A stretch of DNA of 64,000 nt from Gammaproteobacteria bacterium (GTDB lineage: Bacteria > Pseudomonadota > Gammaproteobacteria > Ga0077554 > Ga007554), in the NCBI GenBank assembly GCA_021731145.1, contig JAKFXX010000002.1:1-64000 (forward strand), in the 5' to 3' direction. Position numbers and translations under genes: made by a program. Positions 53,098 to 63,013 of this stretch are shown piece by piece. A model generated the notes under the pieces. It made no database searches. It was not told the DNA's origin and saw only the letters and a list, made by a program, of their open reading frames with translations. Numbering within the stretch: the stretch's first letter is position 1; each line of letters begins with the position of its first letter.

Positions 53098-54948
53098 TTA
53101 ATCCAGGAAACTGCGCAGATTTTCGGAACGGCTGGGATGGCGCAGCTTGCGCAATGCCTTGGCTTCGATCTGGCGAATGCGCTCGCGCGTTACGTCAAAC
53201 TGCTTGCCGACTTCTTCAAGCGTATGATCGGTATTCATATCAATACCAAAGCGCATACGCAGCACCTTGGCTTCACGCGCCGTCAGCGTTTCCAGCACAC
53301 CCTGCGTGGCTTCGCGCAGACCTTCGACAGTGGCGGCATCCGGCGGTGACATGACATTCGGATCTTCGATGAAGTCACCCAAATGGGAGTCTTCATCGTC
53401 GCCGATGGGCGTCTCCATGGAGATGGGCTCCTTGGCGATTTTCAACACCTTGCGCACCTTGTCTTCCGGCATTTCCATCTTGACCGCCAGCTCTTCAGGC
53501 GTGGGTTCGCGCCCCATCTCCTGCAACAACTGGCGCGAGATACGGTTGAGCTTGTTGATAGTCTCAATCATATGCACAGGAATACGGATCGTCCGCGCCT
53601 GATCAGCAATGGAACGCGTGATCGCCTGCCGTATCCACCATGTCGCATAGGTGGAGAACTTGTAACCGCGACGATATTCAAATTTATCCACCGCCTTCAT
53701 CAGGCCGATGTTACCTTCCTGGATCAGATCCAGGAACTGCAAGCCACGGTTGGTGTATTTTTTAGCGATAGAAATCACCAGACGCAGGTTCGCCTCGACC
53801 ATCTCCTTCTTGGCGCGCCGCGCCTTGGCTTCACCGATGGAAATTTTGCGGTTGACATCCTTGATTTCGTTGATGCCCAAGCCGCATTCATCCTGTATGG
53901 CAATCAGCCGGTTTTGCGCGGCCAGAATAGGCTCGGCATGCTGTTCGAGCACACGCGAATAATCACGCTTGGCCTTGATTTGCCGCGCCAACCACTCCAG
54001 GTCCGTTTCATTATCCGGGAAAGAGGTAATGAAGTCCTTGCGCGGCATGTGCGCCTGACCCACGCAGATATCCATGATCACGCGTTCATGGGCGCGGATA
54101 CGATCCATCGTTTCCCGCAGCCTGTTGACCAGACGATCTCTCTGAAGCGGTGCAAGCTTGATTTCCAGCAGCGCGTCGGAAAGCTCCTGGCGACACTTTA
54201 TGGCTTTGGCATGACCCCTGCCGTGTTTCTCGGATGCCGCCATGAACTTCTCGTGCAACTCGCGCAGGTTGGCAAACCGCGCACGAGCCTCTTCGGGATC
54301 CAGGCCGGTATCAACCTCATCCAGCTCGGCGTCGACATCCGCTGTTTCCTCTTCATCATCATCGGGTATATCGGCTGCCGCAAACTCGGGTTCTTTCTCA
54401 AAATCCGCAGCGGGGAGATCAGCCTCGGCCACGGCGGGATCAACATAACCGCGAATCACTTCGGTAAGGCGAATCTCACCGGCCTGCGCCCTGTCATGCT
54501 GCCGTATCAGCTCGGCAATCGTCTCGGGATAGGTGGCGAGGGAGGACAACACCTGAGCCAGACCATCCTCGATACGCTTGGCAATCTGGATTTCACCCTC
54601 GCGGGTGAGCAACTCGACCGTCCCCATCTCGCGCATATACATGCGCACCGGATCGGTGGTGCGGCCAAATTCACCATCGACACTCGCCAGCGCCGCTGCC
54701 GCTTCTTCTGCCGCATCGTCATCTGCGGTAACGGCGGTATCGGCCAGCAACAAGGCATCGGCATCCGGCGCAACTTCATGCACCGGGATACCCATGTCGT
54801 TGATCATACCGATAATGTCTTCGATCTGTTCAGGATCGACGATCTCATCCGGCAGGTGATCGTTGACCTCGCGGTAGGTAAGAAACCCTTGTTCCTTGCC
54901 CTTTGCGATCAATAGTTTCAACTGCGACTGTTGCTGTTCCTGATTCAT
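53098..54948 (-). CDS. rpoD: RpoD, primary sigma70 factor
   Basis: A 616-residue housekeeping sigma factor. Region 1.1 starts at [20 protein letters not shown]; a long acidic insert ([21 protein letters not shown]) precedes region 1.2; region 2 has [40 protein letters not shown] and region 4.2 [20 protein letters not shown]. It ends [11 protein letters not shown]. The gene is the last in rpsU-yqeY-dnaG-rpoD and ends in a strong terminator. Confidence 0.98.
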   Translation of the reverse strand: MNQEQQQSQLKLLIAKGKEQGFLTYREVNDHLPDEIVDPEQIEDIIGMINDMGIPVHEVAPDADALLLADTAVTADDDAAEEAAAALASVDGEFGRTTDPVRMYMREMGTVELLTREGEIQIAKRIEDGLAQVLSSLATYPETIAELIRQHDRAQAGEIRLTEVIRGYVDPAVAEADLPAADFEKEPEFAAADIPDDDEEETADVDAELDEVDTGLDPEEARARFANLRELHEKFMAASEKHGRGHAKAIKCRQELSDALLEIKLAPLQRDRLVNRLRETMDRIRAHERVIMDICVGQAHMPRKDFITSFPDNETDLEWLARQIKAKRDYSRVLEQHAEPILAAQNRLIAIQDECGLGINEIKDVNRKISIGEAKARRAKKEMVEANLRLVISIAKKYTNRGLQFLDLIQEGNIGLMKAVDKFEYRRGYKFSTYATWWIRQAITRSIADQARTIRIPVHMIETINKLNRISRQLLQEMGREPTPEELAVKMEMPEDKVRKVLKIAKEPISMETPIGDDEDSHLGDFIEDPNVMSPPDAATVEGLREATQGVLETLTAREAKVLRMRFGIDMNTDHTLEEVGKQFDVTRERIRQIEAKALRKLRHPSRSENLRSFLD

Positions 54949-55124
54949 ACTTACCTAGTCTTTACGTTTAAGGTTGATCGAACTCAGCAAAAATAACTTT
55001 CTATCTTACACTAAGCTACATATCCTGCAAACGAAACCTGCAAATTAAAGCCTGATGTTCCGTGACACGGGGAAACATCACCCAACAAACCAACACAAAA
55101 TCACCTGACGCTGATGGTGAATAA

Positions 55125-56903
55125 TCAACCACCCGCTTTTTCACTGGCTGTCTCACACTCATCCCTCGTAAGCAGCCGGCCTAACTCGCTTTTTTCCTCA
55201 GCACTCAAACCTTCCAGCTTGTCCTTGCGCAAGAGGCTCTCAACAAGCTGATCAATACGCTGCTCACGCAGACATCGCAGCGCGCCATGAAACTCCGCCT
55301 CCACGCCTTCGGACACCGAAGGCGTCCACTGCGCCAACGTAGCCAGATGGCGGCCTTCCCTGGTGTCGCGCCAGCGCTCCAGCAGAGCGCCAACGTTTAA
55401 ATGAGGCTGCGCCTGCAATAATTCAAGCAACTCTTCCAGCAAACGCACTCCGGGGACATCAATATCCCGCAACCACCTTGCATCGCCTGCCCGAAGCGCC
55501 AGATCGGGCTTATACAACAGCATTTCAATCGCCATGCGCACCGGCGAACGGCTGCCAACCTGCCTGGCCGGCATGGCTGCGGGCCGTCGCGACGCCCTGG
55601 ACTCAGCCTTGCCGCCGCTCACTATGCCCGTGAGCACCACGGCATCCATGCGCGCAATTTCAGCCAGCCGCGCCATCATCATGTGCTTGAACGCGCCCTC
55701 CGGCACATTGGACAACTGGGGACGCACAAGTTCCACCAACCGGGCGCGCCCATCCATGCTTGATATATCGGCCTGCTTGGTCAAGCTGGTATAAAAAAAT
55801 ACCGAAAGTGGAACAGAGTTCTCAATACGCGTTTCAAAGCCCCCTTGACCCTCCTTGCGTATCAGCGTATCGGGATCATCCCCTTCGGGCAGAAACATGA
55901 AGCGCGCGGTTCGCCCATCGGACATCATCGGCAGGGCGTTTTGCACCGCCCGCCACGCCGCGTCGCGCCCGGCGCGGTCGCCGTCAAAACAGAACACCAC
56001 CTCGGGGACGACACGAAAGATGCGCTCAAGATGATCACGGGTAATGGCTGTGCCCAGGGTTGCTACCGCATTGCGAATACCGAACTGCGCCAGGGCCACG
56101 ACATCCATGTAACCCTCTACCACCAGCAACCGGTCAAGCTGCCGCGACGCCTTACGCGCCTCATACAAACCGTAGAGTTCACGCCCCTTATGGAATACCG
56201 GCGTCTCGGGCGAATTGAGATACTTCGGCGTATCCTCCCCTAGAACCCGCCCGCCGAAGCCAATGACACGGCCACGCGCATCGCGGATAGGGAACATGAT
56301 GCGGTCGCGGAAACGGTCGTAATAGCCGCCACCTTCTTTCTCGATCAGCAGCCCCGCCTCTGCCAGCCGCGCCTGGGATGCGGGATTCCCACCCTGCGCG
56401 CGCAGCAGGTTGTCCCAACCCGGCGGGGCAAAGCCAATATCGAACTCGGCGGCGATTTCGTCACTCAGCCCCCGCCCCTTCAAATAATCAGTAGCGCGCC
56501 GCGCCTGGGAATGTTCGCGCAACTGCCGCCGGTAAAACACGGAGGCCTGGACAAGCAGCTCATACAGATCCTTACCCTTGGCCGCCACAACGGAATCCAG
56601 GGCTGCTTGCGGCACCTGCATCCCGGCGCGCGCCGCAAGATCATGGACGGCTTCGACAAAATCCATGCGCTCGTATTCCATCAAAAAACCGATGGCAGTG
56701 CCGTGCGCGCCGCAACCGAAGCAATGATAGAACTGTTTTTCGGGGCTGACGGTAAAGGAAGGGGTCTTTTCGTCGTGAAACGGGCAGCGCGCAGCATAGT
56801 TGCTACCCGCCTTGCGCAAAGGGACGCGCGCATCGATCACCTCGACGATGTCGACGCGCGTCATTAATTCATCAATAAACTGCTGGGGGATTCTGCCTGC
56901 CAT
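55125..56903 (-). CDS. dnaG: DnaG, DNA primase
   Basis: A 592-residue primase making RNA primers at the replication fork. Zinc site CPFHDEKTPSF...YHCFGCGAHG, then the RNA polymerase domain with TOPRIM residues in LLVVEGYMDVVAL and FCFDGDRAGRDAAW, and a C-terminal helicase-binding part. It starts MAGRIPQQFIDELMTRVDIV. It lies in the macromolecular synthesis block upstream of rpoD. Confidence 0.97.
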   Translation of the reverse strand: MAGRIPQQFIDELMTRVDIVEVIDARVPLRKAGSNYAARCPFHDEKTPSFTVSPEKQFYHCFGCGAHGTAIGFLMEYERMDFVEAVHDLAARAGMQVPQAALDSVVAAKGKDLYELLVQASVFYRRQLREHSQARRATDYLKGRGLSDEIAAEFDIGFAPPGWDNLLRAQGGNPASQARLAEAGLLIEKEGGGYYDRFRDRIMFPIRDARGRVIGFGGRVLGEDTPKYLNSPETPVFHKGRELYGLYEARKASRQLDRLLVVEGYMDVVALAQFGIRNAVATLGTAITRDHLERIFRVVPEVVFCFDGDRAGRDAAWRAVQNALPMMSDGRTARFMFLPEGDDPDTLIRKEGQGGFETRIENSVPLSVFFYTSLTKQADISSMDGRARLVELVRPQLSNVPEGAFKHMMMARLAEIARMDAVVLTGIVSGGKAESRASRRPAAMPARQVGSRSPVRMAIEMLLYKPDLALRAGDARWLRDIDVPGVRLLEELLELLQAQPHLNVGALLERWRDTREGRHLATLAQWTPSVSEGVEAEFHGALRCLREQRIDQLVESLLRKDKLEGLSAEEKSELGRLLTRDECETASEKAGG

Positions 56904-56999
56904 GCGCTATTGTAAGCCTCCAGCGCTTCGCCGTCAGCCTGTAACGCTAGACTGATAGAAAGTTAGGGTGCCGCCGCACAATAGAGAAAACGAGGCTTA

Positions 57000-57042
57000 A
57001 AAACATCAATCAGAGCAACCTCGTTCGAGGTTGCTCTGATTG
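57000..57042 (-). terminator. Rho-independent terminator after yqeY
   Basis: A 16-bp perfect stem (aatcagagcaacctcg / cgaggttgctctgatt, 57009-57042) with a following minus-strand T-run. It ends the rpsU-yqeY transcript, 5 bp after the yqeY stop, so dnaG-rpoD must have its own or read-through transcription. Confidence 0.88.
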
Positions 57043-57046
57043 GGTA

Positions 57047-57523
57047 TCAAGGAGATGGAAACAACGCAGCCAACGTGGCTTTGATCTTGGCGCCCACCAC
57101 GCCCATATCAGCGCGGCCCTGAACACGCGGCTTGAGCGCCGCCATGATCTTGCCCATGTCCTTGGCCGAGGCGGCACCGCTGGCGGTTATCGCCTCGCCA
57201 ATCAGGGCGTCGATCTCCGCCTCGCTGAGCTGGGCGGGGAGATATTCCTGGATCAGACCTATTTCAAAAGCCTCTTGCGCGGCAAGCTCGGCACGCCCCG
57301 CCGCCTCATATTGACCGAAAGAGTCACGCCGCTGCTTGATCATCTTGTCAAGTATGGCAAGGACTTGCGCATCATCAAGGGAGATGCGCTCATCGACTTC
57401 GCGCTGCTTGAGCGCCGCCAAGATCAGGCGAATCACGCCCAATCGCTCTTTCTCCCTGGCGCGCATCGCAGACTTCATGTCTTCTTCGATACGCTGCTTC
57501 AGGCTCTGCTCACTGCTCGCCAT
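57047..57523 (-). CDS. yqeY: YqeY/GatB-like protein
   Basis: A 158-residue helical protein (SLKQRIEEDMKSAMRAREKE, ending GRADMGVVGAKIKATLAALF). It shares the C-terminal GatB/YqeY domain that binds tRNA in amidotransferases; stand-alone YqeY has no settled role. It lies 59 bp after rpsU, the usual neighbourhood in beta- and gammaproteobacteria. Confidence 0.92.
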   Translation of the reverse strand: MASSEQSLKQRIEEDMKSAMRAREKERLGVIRLILAALKQREVDERISLDDAQVLAILDKMIKQRRDSFGQYEAAGRAELAAQEAFEIGLIQEYLPAQLSEAEIDALIGEAITASGAASAKDMGKIMAALKPRVQGRADMGVVGAKIKATLAALFPSP

Positions 57524-57582
57524 AATACCCCCACGCAGGAGCAGGCATGAAACCGCCCCTGTAACCTGCCAGGAAAAAAGCC

Positions 57583-57798
57583 TTAGTACATGCGAACCCG
57601 TTTGGTAATATCGCGCGAGGACTTCTTGAGCTGCCGCTTCACCGCTGCCGCCGCCTTGCGCTTGCGCACCGAGGTTGGCTTCTCATAGAACTCACGAGCG
57701 CGAACGTCAGCCAGTGTGCCGGCCTTTTCACATGTTCTCTTGAAACGACGCAAAGCGACTTCAAACGGCTCGTTCTCTCTAACGCGAACTAATGGCAT
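57583..57798 (-). CDS. rpsU: RpsU, ribosomal protein S21
   Basis: A 71-residue basic protein: [20 protein letters not shown], then [20 protein letters not shown] and the end ITKRVRMY. It belongs to the small ribosomal subunit and is the first gene of the block with yqeY, dnaG and rpoD. Confidence 0.97.
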   Translation of the reverse strand: MPLVRVRENEPFEVALRRFKRTCEKAGTLADVRAREFYEKPTSVRKRKAAAAVKRQLKKSSRDITKRVRMY

Positions 57799-57962
57799 CT
57801 ACAAACCTCAACAAATGAAAAATGGATAAAAATCAGCATAAAGCTGGAAAAAACCGCGCTCGGCCACCTGTTTGCGACCGATTAAACCGCCAATTCTAAT
57901 CCCAAAACATCAGGGATGCAAAGATTTATCCTGAAAACGGCAGTTGGACGGGGCGAAGTGTG

Positions 57963-58092
57963 CGATTTTCAGGGTGCAGGGCATGCCCGTGAAGGGCACA
58001 ATGAGGCGTAACGACGCGGAATGGTTGTTCCACCGTGAAGGTGGCAATGCCATTCCAAGGAGTTACAACGCTGTCATGCACCCTGGAAATCG
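57963..58092. repeat. 130-bp palindromic element upstream of rpsU
   Basis: Ends cgattttcagggtgca and tgcaccctggaaatcg (one mismatch) enclose nested pairs such as gcccgtgaagggc and ggaatggttgttcc...gccattcc. It partly resembles the 1371-1412 stretch (gggcacaatgaggcgtaacg). It is non-coding and lies in the 409-bp gap between moeB and rpsU; the rpsU promoter must lie near 57810-57950. Confidence 0.65.
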
Positions 58093-58207
58093 TGCAATCC
58101 ACCCCGTAGCGGTTTGCGCCAAATAGGCGGGGCCGCAGGGCATAAAAAAGCCTATGTAAAGCACATTGCTAACCGCAAAAAGAAGCGGCCAACCGCCGTT
58201 TTCAGGA

Positions 58208-58960
58208 TTATGCTTGCCGCACGGAACAAACCGGGCAATCTGGGTCTTGGGGTAACCGGATCGTTCGCCAACGCATGGTCAGCGCATCAAGCAGCATCAA
58301 GCGCCCGGCCAGGGTATCGCCAATATCAAGCAATAGCTTGAGGGTTTCCGCAGCCTGGATACTGGCAATGATACCGACGGCGGGGGCAAACACGCCACTT
58401 TGGCCGCACGTCTCGGCGGCCTCCCCGTCCTCTTTGTACAAACAACGGTAGCAGGGACTGTCAAACTGGTCCGCGCGAAACACCGTTACCTGCCCTTCCA
58501 TGCGGATCACGGAGCCGGACACGAGAGGCGTCTTTTCCGTCACGCAGGCTTCGTTGAGGGCAAAGCGTGTGGCGAAGTTATCGCTGGCATCCACCACCAC
58601 ATCTGCAAGCCGCACCTGCTCGCGCAACGCCTCTCCCGTCAGGCGCGTATTGAAAGTGCTGACCTCGATACCCGGATTGAGCGCCAGCATGGTGTCTCTG
58701 GCGGAACCAACCTTGTCGCGCCCCACGTCGACGGTGCGGTGAACGATCTGGCGCTGGAGATTGGTAAGATCAACCCGATCATCGTCGCTGATCACCACAT
58801 GACCGACGCCGCTGCTCGCCAGATACATAACCACCGGCGAACCCAAACCACCCACGCCGATCACCAGCACCCGCGCACGCAGCAATTTTTCCTGCCCGGC
58901 AAAGTCGATCTGGGGCAGGAGAATATGGCGGCTATAGCGCGTTAACTGCTCGTCATTCAC
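58208..58960 (-). CDS. moeB: MoeB/ThiF-family adenylyltransferase
   Basis: A 250-residue E1-like enzyme. ATP-binding GVGGLGSPVVMYLASSGVGH, the Arg/Asp segment DLTNLQRQIVH and DNFATRFALNEAC; zinc Cys pairs CYRC and CPVC. MoeB adenylates the Gly-Gly end of MoaD; ThiF does so for ThiS. The nearby moaA-C-D-E genes favour MoeB. It lies 12 bp downstream of the Kelch gene on the same strand. Confidence 0.88.
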   Translation of the reverse strand: MNDEQLTRYSRHILLPQIDFAGQEKLLRARVLVIGVGGLGSPVVMYLASSGVGHVVISDDDRVDLTNLQRQIVHRTVDVGRDKVGSARDTMLALNPGIEVSTFNTRLTGEALREQVRLADVVVDASDNFATRFALNEACVTEKTPLVSGSVIRMEGQVTVFRADQFDSPCYRCLYKEDGEAAETCGQSGVFAPAVGIIASIQAAETLKLLLDIGDTLAGRLMLLDALTMRWRTIRLPQDPDCPVCSVRQA

Positions 58961-58972
58961 AACAGGGCACGC

Positions 58973-59908
58973 TTAACCCCGCGTGTAAACATAAAAAGCA
59001 TCTACCGGGACGCGCGCGTTATCGGCCCATCCGCCTATCAAATAGACCGATCTGTCTACTACCGCAACCCCCATTGCAGCCAGCGTGCCCGGCATGGGAC
59101 CGACCTGGTTCCACGCGCCCGTTTCAGCGTCATAATAGGCGGCGCGGTCATGGATGCCATCGCCACTGTACCCGCCAAAGATGAAGATTTGCCCATCCAG
59201 GATGCAGGCACCCAGACCCGCAGCAGTCCACGGCAAGACCAGCGCCGCATCTCTTGTCCATGCACCCTGCGCCGGGTCATAAGATTCCACGAAGTCGAAG
59301 TTATTGAACCCTTTGCTGCTGAAGGCCACTCCGCCCATCGTCAATATCCTCCCCCCGGAGACGACGGCGGTGAGCGCGAACCTTGGCGTGGGCAATGGAG
59401 CGATCTCCTCCCAAACCCCCTTCGCAATGTCCAGACGCTCACAGAAATCAAAGCCCGGGTCGGTTTGTGGCCCACCCTCCGTTGCGCCCGGATGGTGCCC
59501 GCCCATCACATAGATGCAGCCATCGAGATACGCCACCGCCGGGTAATCATGCGGCATCAGCAGATCAGGGCCACGCTCCCACGCATCCCGCTCAGGGTAA
59601 TAAATTTCGACGTCCGTCAAGAACCGGAATGTCCCATTCGGCTGCTTGAACCCCCCGCCCATCACATAGATGCGATCATCAACGGTGACCGCCACCGTCC
59701 CCGACCTCAAGGTAGGCATATCCGTGCGCTTTTCCCAGTCTCCCGTGGCAGGATCATACATCCGGGTCAAGTTCATGCTGGCGAAATTCACGCCGCCGCC
59801 ACCAAACGTGTAAATTTTATTTTTATGAACGGCCACCGACGGGTGAGACCGCGCAACATCCAGAGGCCCCTTACTAATCCATCCGCCCGAACGAACAGCA
59901 TTTTCCAT
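58973..59908 (-). CDS. Kelch-repeat protein
   Basis: A 311-residue beta-propeller protein with about six Kelch units (NKIYTFGGGGVNFASM, DRIYVMGGGFKQPNG, GCIYVMGGHHPGATEGG, GRILTMGGVAFSSKG, GQIFIFGGYSGDG, RSVYLIGGWADNA). No signal peptide is visible, so it is probably cytoplasmic. Kelch propellers bind proteins or sugars; some are sialic-acid mutarotases (NanM), although this one lacks export. Its stop is 12 bp before moeB, which hints at joint transcription. Confidence 0.85.
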   Translation of the reverse strand: MENAVRSGGWISKGPLDVARSHPSVAVHKNKIYTFGGGGVNFASMNLTRMYDPATGDWEKRTDMPTLRSGTVAVTVDDRIYVMGGGFKQPNGTFRFLTDVEIYYPERDAWERGPDLLMPHDYPAVAYLDGCIYVMGGHHPGATEGGPQTDPGFDFCERLDIAKGVWEEIAPLPTPRFALTAVVSGGRILTMGGVAFSSKGFNNFDFVESYDPAQGAWTRDAALVLPWTAAGLGACILDGQIFIFGGYSGDGIHDRAAYYDAETGAWNQVGPMPGTLAAMGVAVVDRSVYLIGGWADNARVPVDAFYVYTRG

Positions 59909-60363
59909 ACCACAGACCTCTTTTAAATAACTAATACATTATATTATAATTGTTTTTTTATTGAGAAACTCCCCGACACCACCTATCGCCAACAACAAAA
60001 AACCAAAAATTAAACCATCAGTACTCTATAAAATGAGATGATTTTATGGTACAAAAACCGGGCCGGGGTAAAGCAGAGGAGCTTAAATGGTGCAAAAAAC
60101 TCACCAGGAACCTTTTGAATATACAAAAACAACTAAAACATAACACAAGAATAACCGATACATAAGTTAGATACACACACAATACGACCTTGCAAGAAAG
60201 AAATGACATTGAGCTTGCCCACAAAATCATTTAATCACCCAACATCAGGGCGGCCATATTGGCTATTGCGGGGTTTTCGTGTATGTTACCAATATCCGAC
60301 TATATTGCTAGGTTATTCGCATGCTGGCGAAACCCGCTCACCTAACCCTGAGGAGGCAAAACC
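59909..60363. other. 455-bp divergent region between the Kelch gene and moaA
   Basis: AT-rich, with no gene. It must hold the promoters of both units. Just before moaA, ggtta (60311-60315) and taacc (60343-60347) could pair around a ggcgaaacccgc centre, so a structured leader is possible. I could not match it to the known molybdenum-cofactor riboswitch, and call it undecided. Confidence 0.4.
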
Positions 60364-61452
60364 GTGCTCCATAACAGCTCCATCCTTGCCAATGACAGCT
60401 TGAGCGTGGCTCCACAGGCGCCTGCCAGCGTCCAGGCGGCCTCGCTTCCACCTCTGCAAGACACCTTTGGGCGTACATTCGACTATGTGCGCATTGCCGT
60501 CACGGATCGGTGCAATCTGCGCTGTACGTATTGCATGCCGGAAGAAGGTGTCGAATTCAAGCATAAGGACTCCGTCCTGAACGCTGAAGAAACCATGCGC
60601 ATCATTTCGGTGCTTGCCAGGATCGGCATTAAAAAGGTGCGCTTTACCGGGGGTGAACCGACCATACGCAAGGATATCGTCGATCTCGTCGCAGGCGCGG
60701 CATCAACCCCAGGCATTAAAGGGGTGCATCTCACCACCAACGGCTTGCTGCTGCACCGCTATGCCAAAGACCTGCTAAATGCCGGACTCACCGGGATCAA
60801 CCTCAGCCTGGACAGCATGGACGCCGACCGTTTCATGCGTATCACGCGCCGCACTGGCGTCAATACAGTCCTCGACAATATCCAGCTAGCGCTGGACATG
60901 GGATTCCCCCGCGTCAAGGTCAATGTAGTGCTGATGCGCGGCTTCAACGAAGATGAACTGGAAAAGTTTACCTCCTACACCAAGGACCATGCCGTAACGG
61001 TGCGCTTTATTGAATTCATGCCGTTCGATGCAGAGCAGATCTGGGGCAGCGGCGACCATTTCGCCAGCGCAGAGAGCATTGTTGCACGCATTCATTCACT
61101 TTACCCCGATGTCGGCCCCGCTCCGGGCACGCGCACCGAACATCACATTTTCAAAGTCCCCGGCTGGGCAGGAAAAATCGCGGTTATTCCCGCCTTCACC
61201 CGCAGCCTGTGCGGCAATTGCTCGCGTATCCGCGTCACCGCCGACGGCAGCATACGCAACTGCCTGTACTCCGATGACGAGTACAACCTCAGGGAAGTCA
61301 TGCGTGAGGGCGGCACGGATGATGACATGATTACACTGTTCCGCAAGGCATTCGCCGACAAGGCCATCGACGGTTATGAGTCCAAAAAACGATCCGACGC
61401 CAAAGTCAGCCTCTCCCCGCACCGCGGCAGCATGACCCAGATCGGCGGCTAA
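60364..61452 (+). CDS. moaA: MoaA, GTP 3',8-cyclase
   Basis: A 362-residue radical SAM enzyme. The N-terminal cluster motif is [13 protein letters not shown] and the C-terminal cluster motif [18 protein letters not shown]; it ends in the conserved Gly-Gly (TQIGG). With MoaC it turns GTP into cyclic pyranopterin monophosphate, the first step to Moco. The start is GTG at 60364 after GAGGAGG. A 38-residue N-terminal extension precedes the core. It heads moaA-C-D-E. Confidence 0.96.
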   Translation: MLHNSSILANDSLSVAPQAPASVQAASLPPLQDTFGRTFDYVRIAVTDRCNLRCTYCMPEEGVEFKHKDSVLNAEETMRIISVLARIGIKKVRFTGGEPTIRKDIVDLVAGAASTPGIKGVHLTTNGLLLHRYAKDLLNAGLTGINLSLDSMDADRFMRITRRTGVNTVLDNIQLALDMGFPRVKVNVVLMRGFNEDELEKFTSYTKDHAVTVRFIEFMPFDAEQIWGSGDHFASAESIVARIHSLYPDVGPAPGTRTEHHIFKVPGWAGKIAVIPAFTRSLCGNCSRIRVTADGSIRNCLYSDDEYNLREVMREGGTDDDMITLFRKAFADKAIDGYESKKRSDAKVSLSPHRGSMTQIGG

Positions 61453-61546
61453 ATCAGGCAACACCACACTCAGCGCCTTGTCTTGCCCAAGAGGCAAGCC
61501 AAGGTGCTTAATACTCAGACCAAATATCAAGCAGGTGAACAGCACA

Positions 61547-62035
61547 ATGGCAAATGAATTTACCCATTTCAACGCCAAGGGCGAGGCCCATATGGTGGAT
61601 GTTGGAGACAAGGCCGTCACCCAGCGCGAGGCCGTCACTGAAGGCCGCATTTATATGAATCCAAAGACCCTGGAAATGATCATGCAGGGCACCCACAAAA
61701 AAGGGGATGTATTAGGTATCGCGCGCGTTGCCGGCATCATGGGCGCAAAGAAAACCCCTGATCTGATTCCTTTATGCCATCCCATTAACTTGACTGCGGT
61801 TGAGTTGGACCTGACTCCGGAGCCGGATAAAAATGCGGTGTATTGCCGAGCCGCCGTCCGTTGCGGCGGACAGACCGGCGTGGAAATGGAGGCGCTTGCC
61901 GCCGTACAAATCGCCTTGCTAACCATCTACGACATGTGCAAAGCGGTGGACCGTGGCATGGTGATGCAGGACATCGGCTTGCTGGAAAAATCCGGTGGAA
62001 AATCGGGAACCTGGACCAGGGCCGAACAAGGCTAA
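61547..62035 (+). CDS. moaC: MoaC, cyclic pyranopterin monophosphate synthase
   Basis: A 162-residue enzyme starting [20 protein letters not shown], with [25 protein letters not shown] (His/Cys of the active site) and the end [21 protein letters not shown]. It works on the MoaA product. An upstream in-frame start exists, but ATG 61547 fits the family. It lies 94 bp after moaA. Confidence 0.96.
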   Translation: MANEFTHFNAKGEAHMVDVGDKAVTQREAVTEGRIYMNPKTLEMIMQGTHKKGDVLGIARVAGIMGAKKTPDLIPLCHPINLTAVELDLTPEPDKNAVYCRAAVRCGGQTGVEMEALAAVQIALLTIYDMCKAVDRGMVMQDIGLLEKSGGKSGTWTRAEQG

Positions 62036-62053
62036 CGCATTCGAGGACTGAAC

Positions 62054-62122
62054 ATGAACATCAAAATACGCTCTACGCTAAACCTTTATATACATGCTGG
62101 CACAGTCTCCGCGAACTTTTAA
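62054..62122 (+). pseudogene. Short 5' duplicate of moaD
   Basis: A 22-codon frame, MNIKIRSTLNLYIHAGTVSA, begins almost like MoaD (MNVKIRYFAS): about the first 19 bases of coding sequence match closely, then it diverges and stops. It looks like a partial duplication of the moaD start left upstream of the true gene. Confidence 0.5.
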
Positions 62123-62150
62123 AGATGCCCTTAGCCCAGAGGTTGTTATT

Positions 62151-62387
62151 ATGAACGTCAAAATACGCTATTTCGCCAGCATGCGTGATCGTATGGGCCG
62201 CGCCGAGGAAACCGTCTCGGTTGATGGCGATGCTGTCACCGTTGCAGATCTTTGGAAAAAAGTCTCCTCCGGCCAGGATCTGCCCGGCAGCACGTTGATT
62301 GCCGTCAATATGGAATATACCAACGGTGCGGCAACCGTGAAAAACGGTGACGAAGTCGCCTTCTTTCCGCCTGTCACGGGAGGCTGA
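62151..62387 (+). CDS. moaD: MoaD, small subunit of molybdopterin synthase
   Basis: A 78-residue ubiquitin-like sulfur carrier ending VAFFPPVTGG; the terminal Gly-Gly is made into a thiocarboxylate after MoeB action. It starts MNVKIRYFASMRDRMGRAEE at 62151. It is 2 bp from moaE, its partner in the synthase. Confidence 0.95.
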   Translation: MNVKIRYFASMRDRMGRAEETVSVDGDAVTVADLWKKVSSGQDLPGSTLIAVNMEYTNGAATVKNGDEVAFFPPVTGG

Positions 62388-62389
62388 TC

Positions 62390-62890
62390 ATGAACGCAAA
62401 AACCGGCATTACAGTCCTGGTTCAAGAGGAATCCTTTGATCCTTGCCAGCTCACCGCAGCACATCAAGCCACACTTGATGCCAGCAAATGCGGAGGCATC
62501 GTAACCTTCGTCGGCACCATGCGCGACTACAATGACGGTCACAGCGTGTCATCGATGTACCTGGATCACTATCCGGGCATGACCGAGCGCCATGTTGAAA
62601 AAGTATGTCAGGAAGCCGCTGAAAAGTGGGAAGTGATCGACATCCTGGTGGCGCACCGCTACGGAGAGATTAAACCTTCCGATGCTATCGTGCTGGTCGC
62701 CGTATGGTCAGCCCACCGCGCCAACGCCTTCGACGCCTGCCGCTTCGTGATCAACTACCTGAAAGAACGCGCGCCGTTCTGGAAGCGTGAATCAACCCCC
62801 GCAGGCGAACGCTGGGTGGAGCACAACACCAAGGATCCTGCTGCCGAGGCTGCGGCTGCGAGCGCAGCCAGTATCCGCCGCACGGGCTAA
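62390..62890 (+). CDS. moaE: MoaE, large subunit of molybdopterin synthase
   Basis: A 166-residue protein with GGIVTFVGTMRDYNDGHSVS, AHRYGEIKPSDAIVLVAVWS and the active Lys segment LKERAPFWKRE. It transfers sulfur from MoaD to cPMP, giving molybdopterin. The Ala-rich tail (AAEAAAASAASIRRTG) is longer than usual but unremarkable. Confidence 0.96.
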   Translation: MNAKTGITVLVQEESFDPCQLTAAHQATLDASKCGGIVTFVGTMRDYNDGHSVSSMYLDHYPGMTERHVEKVCQEAAEKWEVIDILVAHRYGEIKPSDAIVLVAVWSAHRANAFDACRFVINYLKERAPFWKRESTPAGERWVEHNTKDPAAEAAAASAASIRRTG

Positions 62891-62961
62891 CCCCCGCCCG
62901 ATCTTCTTTTCCAGAAGTGCACTCTCAAAACACTACACGCTGTGAAGTTGTAATGCCCTGA

Positions 62962-62999
62962 AAAATCCGTCCCGGCGCGCATCACATACGCCGGGACGG
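62962..62999 (-). terminator. Intrinsic terminator between moaE and the edge gene
   Basis: An 11-bp perfect stem (ccgtcccggcg / cgccgggacgg, 62967-62999) followed on the minus strand by ATTTTT. It fits as terminator of the minus-strand gene at 63014; it may also stop moaE transcripts. Confidence 0.8.
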
Positions 63000-63013
63000 G
63001 ATACATCTCAGCC

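Noticed and set aside
53383-54915. Long open frame antisense to rpoD (510 codons)
   Set aside because: It is a shadow of rpoD, whose sigma regions are unmistakable; the antisense protein has no domain and no ribosome site.
60290-60363. Molybdenum-cofactor riboswitch before moaA
   Set aside because: Only a short ggtta/taacc pairing is seen, and I could not match the conserved Moco RNA elements, so it is left as an undefined leader.
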